NCBI RefSeq assembly: GCF_042100115.1
Contig: NC_091274.1
Span: forward strand, 2,046,001 to 2,110,000
DNA from: Alternaria dauci
Taxonomy: Eukaryota > Ascomycota > Dothideomycetes > Pleosporales > Pleosporaceae
DNA: 64,000 nt
Direction of reading: 5' to 3'
Below the pieces are notes generated by a model. The model did no database searches. It saw only the letters and a program-made list of their open reading frames with translations, and had not been told where the DNA came from. A program made the translations under genes and the position numbers. Numbering within the stretch: the stretch's first letter is position 1; every line of letters begins with the position of its first letter. Positions 45,998 to 58,003 of this stretch are shown here, one piece after another.

Positions 45998-47977
45998 TCA
46001 ACCATCTCCTTCATTCAGGACACCATGTCTCCCAAACATTCTCATCGCTAGCAATGAGAAATGTCCCCCAACAACCGGTCTCGCGACAAACGGATAGTCT
46101 GTATAGTTCCCGCTCTCCGTCGTCATGTAATGGTCAGTAAGCGCCTTGTCTGTAACTGTCTCATTGATCCACTTAGCAAGCGACTCTACAAACAAAGCTC
46201 TCGTCTGTGGTAGACTCGTAGCTGCGGCCCACATCTCCCAATCACTCTTCGTCCACAGGTGTCTGTTATCGAGAGGCACGCCGTATTTTTGGGCGACAGT
46301 GGGGTAGAAAGCTGATTCCATGAGGAAGAGGGACTTTGGGATCGAGCGGAGGTTGAACAAGAGAGCTGGATAGATGTTGTAGAGGATGCTGTAGGAAGTG
46401 GAGAGCTGGTAGGCTAGGAGGGTATGGGTGTTGGTGGCGTCGATAGATGAGGCGGCCCAGAGCTGGTAGTAGTCGAATGCTAAGGATACATATTTGGCCG
46501 CTAGATCAATTTCGCCGACGGCTGACGCGATGCCACCCATGCAGTTCATCGCTACAATGTCTTTAATGGCGAGGTTGGTATTGTTAGCGATAGTATCGTT
46601 GAAATCATCTTTGGTCAGGTTAGTATTGGTCTATTCGGGTTATTGCTTTACTATATTATTTACCTGTGGTAGTCTGAAGTTCAGGAAATAGGCTCTCTTC
46701 CTTCACGTAGACTGCCCATCGCTTGAGTATATCGAAGTGCGTTGCCAGAAACTCAGCGTTGTTAGTAGCCATGAAGTACGCATAAGCTAGGATAATCATG
46801 TTCGCGCTCTCCTCAACGGGCATGGCTTCCTCGCCCCATTTGTCTGGTATGCTTGAGCTGAAATAGCCTATGGCATTTGGATAAAAGCGACCAATGTCAT
46901 GCATGGCATATTGCTCATGGTATAGTCCACCATGGCTGAAGCTGCACGTCACCGGTGGCGGTGCGGTAATTTACGGCAGGCTCTTGGGTCGTGCCAACGG
47001 TATACAACACCGATCCTGACTGGCTGGGCTTGAAGGTGTGAGAATAAGCGAACACAGGTACCCGATCGTCCGGCCGTCGAGGCTGATCCTGATCGAAGGA
47101 ACGATCTAGTACGCCGTCGCGAACGAACTGCTGCCGTATAGTTGCTGCTAATCCGTTGGCGAAACTGAATTCTGCGGCCAGGCGAGGTGATGAAACGTAA
47201 TGTAACTTGCCCCAATATAGTTCACTTCTAAGGCCACGTTCAAACCATGAGACTTGATCCAGTATCTCTGCTTCCCTGTGGACTAATCAGAGATGTAATA
47301 ACCAATTGTTTCTTTCAATGAACTCACCAATGATACAATGTTTCAGGAGTTCTCGTGCCCTTGGTTGGGCATTCATACTTGTCGAAAGACTCGGTGGGGC
47401 AATCGATACCCCACCGCATCGTTGGATTGCCGTCCGCTAGCCAACTGGTGTCTACATCTGAATAGAGCTGTACATCGTGTGAAATTCCATCGGTGGCGAC
47501 ATGCGCAACTTCCAAATAGCTGAGCGGAACACTACTCTTACAGAGATCTTGCGGCACGACACGAGAAAAGAATCGCGCCTCTATCCTCAAGGGTCCACCA
47601 TTAAATGTAAAGTTATTGTAGTGTGAGTCTTAGGATACGGTTAGTAACATTGCTTTGTGGAGATCGTTGACGGAAGGCGAGTCCCCCATGTATTCGTAGG
47701 ACATTCCGTCCACACGTACAATAGCAGTCAAATCCTAGAGGTCTTCCGTTTCAAAAAGTAACGTTCCGGTTGTTAAGGGTGCTGCCACCAGAGGTCGTGC
47801 TCCAAGCGCTGGTGTAAGGCGACCGAACTGCGAGAGGGATTGCAGGTGGTCGCAGAGGCGAGTAGATTGGACTGTATGTAGTAAGCAATGCTTAAATCGT
47901 AATGACGGTAACACGAACTCTGACTGTTGCGCAATTATATGGCTCACACCAAGCAAGAAGAAGATGAAGGAGAACAT
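45998..47977 (-). pseudogene. glutaminase A-like gene, disrupted
   Basis: Remains of a secreted fungal glutaminase (GtaA/DUF4965-DUF1793 type). It starts with a signal-peptide-like MFSFIFFLLGVSHIIAQQ. Reading on gives recognisable family sequence: PAIPLAVRSPYTSAWSTT, VRVDGMSYEYMGD, SHYNNFTFNGGPLRIEARFF, SVPLSYLEVAHVATDG, HDVQLYSDVD, VPVFAYSHTFKPSQSGSVLY, GDVQLQPWW, YAMHDIGRFYPNAIGY, MPVEESANMIILAYAYF, and the C-terminal SDWEMWAAATSLP and PFVARPVVGGHFS. Lesions: TGA at 47753-47751 where Trp is expected; a one-base insertion near 47732-47736; TAA at 47632-47630 where Tyr is expected; and a frame-changing internal deletion at about 46921-46940 that fuses QLQPWW to YHEQYAMHD, losing roughly 150-200 residues by family comparison. 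Introns at about 47320-47270 and 46648-46594 remain well formed. No functional full-length product is possible. Confidence 0.9.
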
Positions 47978-49173
47978 GTTCTAAGGACTTGCTTGCGAGG
48001 AAGCCCTATCGCTACTCTGGGCGACTTATTATAGTGAACCAGACCCAGTACAGAACTCTGTACTCGTGTTCAACAGTGCGCAACAGCTGTCAGGAGATGT
48101 TGAGCCAAGCGGTCGGAATGTTACAGTGATGCGGCTTCTTGCAGTAATGCGTATCGCAAACCATGACTATGAGGAATTGTGACAGGCTGAAAGCCTTTGC
48201 CTGCAGGCCCATGAATATAGAGGTTCCAATGTGCCGGCGCTTGCGACGAGAATTCTGTTTGTCCTTTTAGATCAGGTGTGTCATTCCACTAAGACCATGC
48301 TTCGTCTGCAACACTCTCAACATGTCAAGAACCACTATCCGTCTCCTTCAAATCTTTCTCTCGCGCGTCATGAATATAAGAGTATATCGCTATGATATCA
48401 GCACAGGGCAGTTGAGAACTGTTCACGTCGATTTATCGAGAACGCAATACAGCGTACTTCGCCTCATACTTCTAGATAGTAGTTGTCTCATTGCGTGAGT
48501 AGGGCGAGTAGGTATTGTTGGCGTAACCTCTGGTTATCAGGCAGGCGGACACTCATATTCGCGTGGGTCATCGCCTTGTAAGCGGGGCAATATCGACTGG
48601 GAACGAACCACGAAGCTTCGAGAAAAGCAGTCATTGACACGGTGCATTGAGAATTGTACTAGGTCCGAGGAGACTGTATTGTTGGAGAGATGAGGGATGA
48701 GAGCCGCGGACTCTAGCGTGAGGGTTTTCGGATCCGAGCCTTGGAGTGCGTCATCCGCTCCAGCCTCCTCCGAGCTCCGTAATCTCGAGCCCCGGACAAG
48801 TCCGCCACTGCATCCAAGTCGTCTATCATAGTAAGAGCCTGACTGCGGTCAGAACCCTCTAGATCTGTATAGGGAATGAATGATGTATCCCCCGAAGTAA
48901 GCACTACGTGTGACGGCCTAAGAATCCACCAATCAAGCTGGCCTTCCCGCATATCTAGGTAAAGGCGTAAGACGTGAAAGGGTTGACTAAGTTCTTTGCG
49001 GCCTGACAGACGCACGAATCGACATTTATAGCACAATCACCAATCCACAGTTGAGTAAGAAGAATCAGTACTTAAGAGGCTGATACCGACGATTCTAAGG
49101 TTTTGCTTGCGGCTCAACACATCAAAATCGCACCCAAGCATACCTACATCCACAGAACTTTGAAACCGCCGAT
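47978..49173. other. intergenic, about 1.2 kb
   Basis: Divergent space between the glutaminase pseudogene and the methyltransferase. A minus-strand 107-codon frame (48713-49036) has coherent protein-like composition (SQPFHVLRLYLDMREG, WWILRPSHVVLTSGD) but starts without ATG and matches nothing I know; it might be another gene remnant. Confidence 0.4.
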
Positions 49174-50022
49174 ATGGCTTTTAACACCAAACACCAACCA
49201 AAGCAAGTCGCCGTCTTACTTGAAGGTGAAAAAAAGGTGGATGTGTACGAAGCCACAGGTGGCGCCGTTACTTCTCAATTCGCAGCTCACAACTTGTCTC
49301 TTCTCCCACCCATGCCTCCAACCTCGGTCATCCTCGACAACGCATGTGGTGCCGGAACAGTCTCTCGCATAATTCTCTCCTCAAATACACCATCCGATCT
49401 GAAGATATACGCCACAGATATCGACCAAGTCTTCCTCGACAGGCTTCAATCGGATGCGGAGAAGAACTCCTGGCCGATCCATGTGTCCAATCAGAAGTCT
49501 GAGAATCTATCGTTTCCTGACGACTACTTTACGCATTCCATCAACAACATCGGTATCTTCTTTACTACTGACAATGGCCTCGATGGCGCCAAAGAAATCT
49601 ACCGCACACTTCAACCCGGTGGTATAGCGGTAGTAAATTGCTGGGAAGATGTCACCTGGTTACCACCTTTCGCACTCGTACATCAAGCCCTCCGCCCAGG
49701 AAAGCCCTACCCAGCACCCCCTATACAATGGAAAGATGGGCAGCAGATCCAGAAAGTGATGTTCGAAGCAGGCTTCTTAAAGGAGAACATGAAAGTGGAA
49801 AAGAGCGAGGCGTGGGCAAAGACTACCGACTTGAGGGGCTGGGCAGAAAAGTCTTGGGCGTATCTGGGTCACATAGGCGGCTGGAATGAGACGGATGGTG
49901 AGAGGTGGGACGAAGCTTTCGACCTACTGATGAAGTATATCCTGGAACAGAAGGGTACCAAGAAGGTTGGAGAGGAAGTATGGATGAGGGCTAGTCAATG
50001 GGTGGTTATTGCCTGGAAGTAA
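49174..50022 (+). CDS. class I SAM-dependent methyltransferase, 282 aa
   Basis: Intronless. The Rossmann fold is clear: motif I VILDNACGAGTVSR (~50-63), acidic end of strand 2 in IYATDIDQ (~87), NQKSENLSFPDDYFTHS leading to motif IV, and LQPGGIAVVNCWEDV (~150), the usual loop before strand 5. Length is typical of the small-molecule methyltransferases found around fungal metabolic genes (ubiE/COQ5 or LaeA-like fold). Lys/Glu/Trp-rich C-terminal half (SEAWAKTTDLRGWAEKSWAYLGHIGGW) resembles fungal paralogues with no assigned substrate. No polyketide, peptide or terpene synthase nearby, so there is no cluster to suggest its target. Confidence 0.88.
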   Translation: MAFNTKHQPKQVAVLLEGEKKVDVYEATGGAVTSQFAAHNLSLLPPMPPTSVILDNACGAGTVSRIILSSNTPSDLKIYATDIDQVFLDRLQSDAEKNSWPIHVSNQKSENLSFPDDYFTHSINNIGIFFTTDNGLDGAKEIYRTLQPGGIAVVNCWEDVTWLPPFALVHQALRPGKPYPAPPIQWKDGQQIQKVMFEAGFLKENMKVEKSEAWAKTTDLRGWAEKSWAYLGHIGGWNETDGERWDEAFDLLMKYILEQKGTKKVGEEVWMRASQWVVIAWK

Positions 50023-50241
50023 GCTTCGCTAGGATAGTAGTATGGTACGTTCGTCTGCATCATAACACCATGACGAGGGATATCGTCGTTTGTAAGACAG
50101 GGCAAGGCTGAGAACCACAAACTCCAAACGAGTACTGCAGAGTCATCAATCAATCTCATTGAATTCAATCCACTATGTTCCCCAGCATGATCATCATCGA
50201 CATATACCACTCCCTTAACCGTACCCTTCCACACTCAGCTT

Positions 50242-50550
50242 CTAGGCACACGATATAACTAGACTTCCACTATTGGAAATCAAATCCAATTCTTGGAGTC
50301 GATTGTTGGGAGAGTTAGGCGGATTCGGCGGTGGTGACGGAGGCGGAGTTCTAGGCTGAAGTCCCTTCTATATGAATATTAGTTCGGTTGTGACATGCAT
50401 ATTCCTAATCTGAGAACCTACCGGAAGGAGGACTGCAGGTTGTGCTTTGTCATATAAGCTGGCTGGGTCTGAACGTGGCGACGATGTAGGAGGAGACAGG
50501 GAATCGGGGTTACTTGTTGAATACCAAAGGAACTGGTCCATGAGATACAT
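50242..50550 (-). CDS. possible small Pro-rich protein, 80 aa
   Basis: Two exons, 50550-50422 and 50355-50242, joined in phase 0 over a 66-bp intron with good signals (GTAGGT, ACTAAT branch-like site, TTCAG). The product MYLMDQFLWYSTSN... has a short aromatic N-terminus, a Ser/Pro-rich middle (SLSPPTSSPRSD) and after the junction PRTPPPSPPPNPPNSPNN, ending LVISCA. No family known to me. The evidence is only the clean splice that continues a Pro-rich composition, so treat as tentative. It lies convergent to the methyltransferase gene. Confidence 0.4.
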
Positions 50551-51609
50551 ATTCGTACGCAATTGGTGGTGTTTGATTTAGTCGGATAGGGGAAGCTGTT
50601 GCTTATTGCTGTAGCTAGATTGTAGTAGAAGACGTATGGCTGTTATACAAGAAATCCTGGAGCGCATGGAGGACATGTATATATACTTCGCTTCTTGATT
50701 GAATATTCTATGTTCGTGTACCATTGAAGTATGACAGCGTTTAAAGTATTCAAGGTGTAAGCCTATAGCAAGTGCAAAACAGTACTGCAGTAGAGGTTAC
50801 TGGATGGAGATATCAAGGTTGCAGACGTAAGTGATTGACCAAACAGTGGGCTCTCGCTCTTAGGTGTAGGTGTGAACACCAGCATAGCGGCAAACGACCT
50901 TCAATGCTGATAGGAGCGCCCTCTTCCACGGCCGCCTACATTCGTGGGATTTTCCAGCTGTTCGGTTCATATATTCCAATGGAATAATGTGTCATGCAAT
51001 GTGATGATGACATGCGAACACATGATAAAGCAACACGATTCACCATTGTGTATAGCCGCCTTCGAGTCCCCTGGTGGAGGTCTTGTCTGGCAGTGATCAT
51101 TGGGTTGTGCTTCGGGAAACAGTTGATTGCATGGCTTTGGTATTGATTCGCTGAGTCTGCTTCAAAAAGCAACACGATCAAGTCTTCTGATTAATATTGA
51201 TCAGCTCACCGCAATGAACAGTAAACATTAAGTATGCTACATAGATATGTACACGTGCAGTCGGACCTCGTGATAAAAAAAAGTAAGATCAGTCTCCCAG
51301 AGACTAAAGCCAGTCTAACGAAAAGTGGTATATCGAGTACCACCCAACGCGACTACGAGAACCGGTGCTTGTCTATCGTTCAACACCGATACAAAAGACA
51401 ATTATAAGGTGTAGCGAGTGGATAGAGTAAGGGGTATAACGCAGAACAGATGGTAAAGTAACAGCGGACTGGCCGGGTATCAGAAAGAATGAAGAGGGTG
51501 AATATTCATGCAAAAGGCCCAAAAACCCAGATCGCTAAAGGACGTGAAAAAGGAAAAGCAGAATATAAGCAAAGAAGAAGCAACAATGGCAACGTGAGAA
51601 GGGAACAGT
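50551..51609. other. intergenic, about 1.06 kb
   Basis: 3' side of the LIM-domain gene and upstream of the small Pro-rich ORF. AT-richer around 50600-50750 and 51180-51300. No gene, repeat or RNA recognised. Confidence 0.5.
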
Positions 51610-53923
51610 TCACGCCATCATCATGAGTCTTGTACCACGCTTCTGGAGATTTCGCGGTCTGTAATTGCCCGGGCCTAGGTTGCTCCTCGGAGGAGCTGCG
51701 GCACTTTGCGCATGTCGATCACAGTATCGCCGGCCAGCGACCTCGAAGTAACCGTCGCGGAGGACGATGCGGCAGGTCGTGCATGTGAAACATCTTGGGT
51801 GAAACTTTTGACGCAGGTCCGTTTCGAGATATTGGCCTTCGATGCCGCGGTTGCAGGCATTGCACAAAGATCCGTTGAGCTTATGGTAGTGCTGTTCGCA
51901 GTATGGTGAGTTCTCAAAGACGTAGAATTCCGCTGTCGGAAAGGGATCAGCGCACGTCCTGCAGACAAAACAGTGCTTGTGGTAGCGCCCAGTAAGGCGA
52001 CCAGAGGAGTCCTTCACGGACTTTCCAATGATCGGTTCGGAGCATCCGCGACAATTGCCTTTGCTAGCAGCTTTGGGTCGGCGTACTTCTTGTTGCTGAG
52101 GTTCAGGATCGGCCACACGTCTCGGTGGGCTTACGTTGACTTCCGCTGGGTCCTGCGGAGATGTCGGCTCACTGTCGAACGTGTTGCGCGGCATCGGCGC
52201 ACCCATCTGTATGGCGGGATCCATTGGTGACTCTGGATACCTTGCATATCCTCCGGGCGGAAATGTGTCCTGGCGATATCCCGGTGAGAGCGCACGTGGA
52301 TATGGCTCAGCACCATCAGGCCTCATGTAGCTTCGAGGTGCTCGAACAGGCCGTGCTTCAGCATAGGATTCTGGGCTTGCGCTTCTTTCAACACCCTCAT
52401 CAACAATGTTGCCGGGTCGACTGATCTTGGAAGTTTGGCGTGAGTGGGCCGCTTCGGACTCTGGTGGGCTTGATCTCGAGCTTGCTACGCTTCGGTAGCC
52501 AGAGCTGGCGTATGAATCATCCGAGAAGCCAGAGTCCGAAGGCGTGTGAAGCGCATTCATGGATGCATCACCCAGCCCAGAAGCTGCTAGTGGCGGCGGA
52601 CGTAGAGCGTGAGATGGCGCGAGGCCTCTGGGCATATCGCTCTCTGAGCCGCTTCGGCTTGAACCTCGAGAAGGGAACATATTGTTCGGTAGAGACATGA
52701 ACTCTGGATGTTGCAGATCAGTCATATCCGATGGCGGTAGATCCTTCTCTGACGGTCTCCTGGGCCTCGGCGGAGGTTCTCTCCTTTCTCTACTATTTTG
52801 TCGTGATGGATCTTCTCTTGACAAGTTCTCCTGAGGTGTCTGAGAAGGCTTCGTAGATTCCTTCTGTAACCGGTCCAAGAAAGCATCAATACCTTCGGCC
52901 TGTTCGGATGTGGTTGGTAGCGGTGGCAAAGCATCGGTACCGCTCATGCCTGGCTTCGGGCGAGATGGGAGGCCTAAGCTACGGTTGGAGTATGCCGAAC
53001 TTCGTGACGCATTCGACGCTACAGACCCGCGCTGTTTCGGCATGCTCTTGTTGGTCCCGACACTATCCTGTGTACCCGTCCTCCTGTGGCCAAGTGCTTG
53101 TCCATCTTCCGCAAGTTGTCTTGTTGCACTTGTTGTGCTTGGCCTTCGATCTGCCGTACCATCAAATGGCCCTGGCGCAATGCTGTTCATGCGTTTGGTC
53201 ACATTTACTCCGCCGTCGAACCGTGGGCTTAATGGCGCAAAAAGAGGGCTCGGTTGAGCATAGTTTTGTTGGTAGGGCTCTAAGTGTTCTCGCGGTTGAG
53301 GTTTGGCACTCTTGGAAGTATTGTTCTTGGAGGGAAATCGCGGAAAGGCAGAGTCCAAGTTCGAGCTGTAGTCGGGCGACGGGGGTGCCATGGATCGTGG
53401 AACAGGACTTGTCACGCTGCGGTTCATCTTGTACGGAGACTTTGGTGGTGCTAAACCTGGAGACCGACTTCTGACATCACCTTGGTTAGTCATCGGTGAT
53501 GATTCTAGCGGTCGAAATGGTCTGTCTGGAAAAATCAGCACGAAGTCTAGCAGTGACGTTGGTCCTCTGTTCTGCTTGCTTACTGGCTGCATTTGAATCA
53601 ATTCGTGGAGGAGGAGGCATGCGACCCGATTGCGGTAGACGGTCCGATCTGTTGCTAAAAGTTGGTCCACCAAAAGTTGCTGCGCGATTGAGTTTCGGCG
53701 AGATGATGGAGGGTGGAGATTCTGGAGAGACAGTTGAGGTGGGGGACATGGGCTCGGGAACTGGCGTTGCTGGATTGATGAGCTTGTGTATATAGTAGTG
53801 TTCCGTAATGTACTCACCCGATGGGGCTGCTGCTGCGCAAACATGGTCGGCTAAATGAAGGATATCAATGTCCACAGCGCAAGATGAACACTTGATGGTC
53901 GGAAGAGTGCTCATTCGTTCCAT
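51610..53923 (-). CDS. LIM-domain scaffold protein, 735 aa
   Basis: Three exons: 53923-53818, 53769-53584, 53525-51610; introns GTGAGT...TCCAG and GTAAGC...TCCAG, 48 and 58 bp. A longer single frame beginning at 53844 reads through both introns and should not be used. The N-terminus has a Cys/His cluster, IKCSSCAVDIDILHLADHVC. Residues ~40-580 are Pro/Ser-rich and probably disordered, with many SP sites and RPPP motifs. Two LIM zinc-finger domains close the protein: CRGC...HKHCFVCRTC...CEQHYH (~587-640) and CNAC...HPRCFTCTTC...CDRHA (~648-700), all zinc ligands present. Tandem C-terminal LIM domains after a disordered region recall fungal paxillin-like proteins at cell polarity and septation sites; this assignment is inference. 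Confidence 0.9.
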
Positions 53924-56181
53924 CTTGAGTGTGTTTGTAGAGCTTGGTCGAGGAAGAAATCCAAGGCCGTTCGTGCCTGGACATGCAATGTAAGGCCGTT
54001 CACGTCCAGCGGTGTTAATTCGTAAGGCGATATGGAGGTCAGTAACATGAAGTAGGAGCAGGTCATGCGGCAGTCCTCGAGGACGGATGATAGATGGACA
54101 GACCGAGAAACAAAGCTGAACAGGGTTGTCCGATCCTCAGAAACGGTGTGGGTGGGCCTTGCTGAATCAGGGGAAGCATGCAGGCATGGTTCCGAATTGG
54201 TTAGGATTCAGGGACGGCAGCGGGATAAAAGCCAGCGCCTCTGCGTCCTGCGGTCTAAGAGGCTGTTTAGCCCCACAATCGACACGCGCAATGTTGGGTA
54301 TTTTGATGCTAATGAATTATGATCAAAAAAGCGGTTATGACCGTGTCTGGGCGTTGACCACACAGAGCTCGCATCGCACAACAAGGCTGATCGGCAATTA
54401 GAGCCAAAAGCCCAATCGCGCGAGGCAAACCACACCAATCGCTTTCTTTGCGTGTATCCATCACGTAACTCGCGCGTCTCTGGAAAGTGGCGCGCGAGGT
54501 CGAGCGAGTTGGTTTCCATGATTCGACAGGCGCGCGCACGGAGCGACGGCTTGTACCTGGGCAAATCGTGTGGTTCCCTCTGTCCCAGCGTCGGCGACTT
54601 GGGATGAAACCATGGTCAGCGACGGAATCTCGGGCGCAGCACCATCGCCGATACAAAACGTCATGTCTGCGGACCAGAGTCAACAGAGTTCGCAAGCCCA
54701 AGGACGTCGCAAATAGCGGCAGCAACGCTGCCAAAACCGTAAAGCCAAGTCCTGCAACAGCGAGCAGGTGGCTAGAGGCTTTGGTCGTCTGCTGCCCATG
54801 CCTTATCAAGCCACCGAGGCCGGACATTACTCTTCGGCGTGATTGGCCATATTCGGCGTCGTTCTCGTTGGTTGATCTACGCTGCATGTAGCAATTATCC
54901 ATGGCTTAAGCGCCCCTTTCGCTACGTCAACAGTTTCTCGTTCATCGTCTTTTGGTGTCGGTGTGGACCACGAGACAAAGTGCTTGATCTGTCGCAAGAG
55001 CCAGAAGTTTCAACCCAATTGAAGGCATACTACTGCACCAACTGCTGCCCCTGGAGGATGACACTCTCCCTGCCAGCACTGCATGTGCTGACATGGTTCC
55101 CATGGCGAACTGCGAGGCTGATTGGCGATCAGCAAGCTTCACATGCAGGTTGCCGCATTGGTCGTTCCTGCAAGCGATCTCAGGGTCTGGTTCTGAATGT
55201 GTCTGCCATTACGGCTGACAATATCGAAGTGGTGTTGGTTTCGTGTAGATATTTCGCAAACAAGCAGCATCGGTCAGCTATCAACAGTGTCTGTCTTGCA
55301 TGGCAGCCACTGTACGTAAATGAGTTGCGGATGGTGTCGCGTGCCGTTCCTTCTGTAAACATTTTTGACGCAGGAAACGTGTCGAGCGCTGCCGTCGCGC
55401 TCGACTGACGACACCACTGTGCCTTGAAACGATGCGTGGCTCACAGTCCTCCGAATGCCATGCTTGTCGTTTCTTGGACAGACGTGTTTTCGCATGTGCG
55501 TGGAAAGTCCTGAGGCGTCCACTACAGGCTGGAAGTTCCCGAGGTCCTTTTCTACGCAGGAGTACGGAGCACGTGATAGCGGGGCTTGTATCTGATAGAT
55601 GCCTACGTAGTACCTGTCTGAAGAGGGTACCTCATAGGAGGAAATAATAAAATCCCACAGCGGAACACTCGAGGACGCGATGACAACTGTCCATGCAATG
55701 TACCTTCGCTTGAGGCTCATAGAGCGCTCTCGTCCGGGTCGCTTACACAGTCACCATGCCCACTGCGGTCGTCGTTGCTGCATGTTGAGATGGTGGAAGA
55801 AACAGTGGGGCATGGCGACTATCGCGAACACCCTGCTGCGCGCTCATTGGTGTTGGACATACCGAACAAGGCTACGGCGACATACAGTAGTACGAAAAGT
55901 GGGGAGTCTGAGAGGTAAAGGCAAAGAAGCGGTGGGTGAACACGCTGTCCGGCAGCAGGCGGGATCGATCACGTACGACTATTGCTAAGTCAGCCGGGAC
56001 ACGGGAGGCATTTATATCGCACCTTCTCTCCATGTCTCCTCGTCCACCACAACACACCACCGATTGTAGATAGACAACAGCCAACTGTCAAGCTTACAAT
56101 CTCTCTCCCTCCTATCAACCACACCCAGATTTCCCCGGGCCATTGCCCAGCTGTCAAGACGTTTTCCAATCTCCTCAGCTC
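53924..56181. other. intergenic, divergent, about 2.3 kb
   Basis: Between the divergent LIM-domain and INO1 genes. ORFs up to 197 codons overlap on opposite strands (for example 54309-54902 minus and 54839-55408 plus) without any family signal. A CACGTG E-box-type palindrome lies near 55570, about 770 bp before the INO1 ATG. I see no other supportable element. Confidence 0.45.
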
Positions 56182-56233
56182 GTAGGTGCCCCGCTATAAC
56201 CCCATGGGGTCACTTTATACTGACAATTGACAG
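56182..56233 (+). other. predicted INO1 5'-UTR intron
   Basis: Donor GTAGGT, branch-like TACTGAC and acceptor TTGACAG within 52 bp, the standard size here, 107 bp before the INO1 start codon. It contains the only nearby upstream ATG (56204), which opens an 8-codon frame. Prediction from splice signals only. Confidence 0.4.
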
Positions 56234-56340
56234 GATCCACAACCCATTCGCCGGCCGACGCACTTCTCCCTCTGGGGCAGCGTCGGATTTAGACTTCCGC
56301 AACTAAGTTCACCAACTCAAAAAGAACTTCAATTACAAAG

Positions 56341-58003
56341 ATGGCACCACACGCAGAAGACGGCGTCGGTCATGCGAATGGGTTCGATGTGAAGACGGCT
56401 CCCAAGGATCTCTTTGTTGTCAGCTCCCCTAATGTAGAGTACACCGAGGACACCATCCGGTCAAAGTACACTTACCGTACCACCGACGTTACCAAAAACG
56501 CCGACGGCAAGTATGTGGCTGTTCCCAAGGACACGCTCTACGACTTCAAGGTCGACCGCAAGATTCCCAAGACCGGCGTTATGCTGGTTGGTTGGGGTGG
56601 CAACAACGGCACTACAGTCACCGCTGGTATCATTGCGAACAAGCGAAACCTCGTTTGGGAGACCAAGGAGGGCAAGCGCGGCGCTAACTACTATGGTTCG
56701 GTCATCATGGGATCTACCACCAAGCTCGGCGTCGATAGCAAGACTGGCCAGGAGATTCACATTCCATTCCATGACCTCCTGCCTATGGTCCACCCCAACG
56801 ACCTTGTTGTCGGTGGGTGGGACATTAGCGGGATGAACCTTGCTGAAGCCATGGACCGCGCCAAGGTTCTATCGCCGTCTCTAAAGTCCCTTGTGCGTAA
56901 GGAGATGGGCGCCATGAAGCCCCTTCCCAGCATCTACTACCCGGACTTCATTGCTGCCAACCAAGAAGAGCGTGCCGACAATGTGCTTGAGGGTACCAAG
57001 GCCTCCATGGCTCATGTTGAGCAGATCCGCAAGGACATCCGGTAAGTCGAGAGCTTCCGCACAGCATTCTTGCCTTGGCTAACGATAGTCAAGTGACTTC
57101 AAGGCTACCAACAACCTCGACAAGGTCATTGTGCAATGGACTGCTAACACTGAGCGCTACGCCGACATCATTGAGGGCGTTAACGACACAGCGGACAATC
57201 TGATGAAGGCTATTGAGTCTGGTCACGAAGAGGTCTCTCCTTCCACCGTCTTTGCCGTTGCCTCGATCCTTGAGGGCGTTCCATTCATCAACGGCTCTCC
57301 TCAGAACACGTTCGTTCCTGGTGCTATCCAGCTCGCTGAGAAGCACAATGCATTCATCGGAGGCGACGACTTCAAATCTGGTCAGACCAAGATGAAGTCT
57401 GCACTGGTTGACTTCATGATCAGCGCCGGCATCAAGCTCACCTCCATTGCCTCGTACAACCACCTGGGCAACAACGACGGCATGAATCTTAGCTCTCAGA
57501 AGCAGTTCCGCTCCAAGGAGATTTCCAAATCCAACGTTGTCGACGACATGGTTGCTGCGAACAACGTCCTGTACAAGGACGGTGAGCACCCTGACCATTG
57601 TGTGGTGATCAAGTATATGCCCGCTGTTGGAGATGACAAGCGTGCTCTGGATGAGTACTACGCCGAGATCTTCCTTGACGGTCACCAGACCATCAGCTTG
57701 TTCAACGTCTGCGAGGACTCTCTCCTAGCTTCCCCACTGATCATCGACCTCGTTCTCGTCGCCGAGATGATGACTCGTGTGCAGTGGAGGGCTCACAGCG
57801 CTGGGGCCAGCGACGCGAAGTTCAACAACTTCCACAGCGTTCTCAGTGTCCTCAGCTACATGCTCAAGGCTCCGCTCACCCCTCCTGGCACACCCGTTGT
57901 CAACGCCCTTGCCAAACAGCGCGCAGCTCTCACCAACATCTTCCGCGCCTGCGTCGGTCTCGAGCCGGAGAACGACATGACCCTGGAGCACAAGCTCTTC
58001 TAG
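56341..58003 (+). CDS. INO1: inositol-3-phosphate synthase, 536 aa
   Basis: Converts glucose 6-phosphate to 1D-myo-inositol 3-phosphate with NAD+ (EC 5.5.1.4), the entry to inositol and phosphatidylinositol synthesis. Exons 56341-57041 and 57094-58003; the 52-bp intron ends TCAAG and splits an Arg codon, joining KDIR to [10 protein letters not shown]. Start context AAAGATGG. The dinucleotide-binding GWGGNNGTT is at ~84-92. [72 protein letters not shown] and KSNVVDDMV are the catalytic-domain blocks with the conserved Lys and Asn residues. [17 protein letters not shown] leads to the C-terminal dimer region. Length matches fungal enzymes (520-540). A predicted leader intron and an upstream E-box may matter for regulation. 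Confidence 0.97.

Noticed and set aside
48713..49036. 107-codon minus-strand frame upstream of the methyltransferase
   Set aside because: Coherent-looking peptide, but it has no ATG at its start, no known family and lies in a promoter; could be a relic, not supportable as a gene.
53526..53844. Long frame extending the LIM gene upstream to 53844 without introns
   Set aside because: It reads through two well-formed introns; the spliced model begins at 53923 and gives a better N-terminus with a Cys/His motif.
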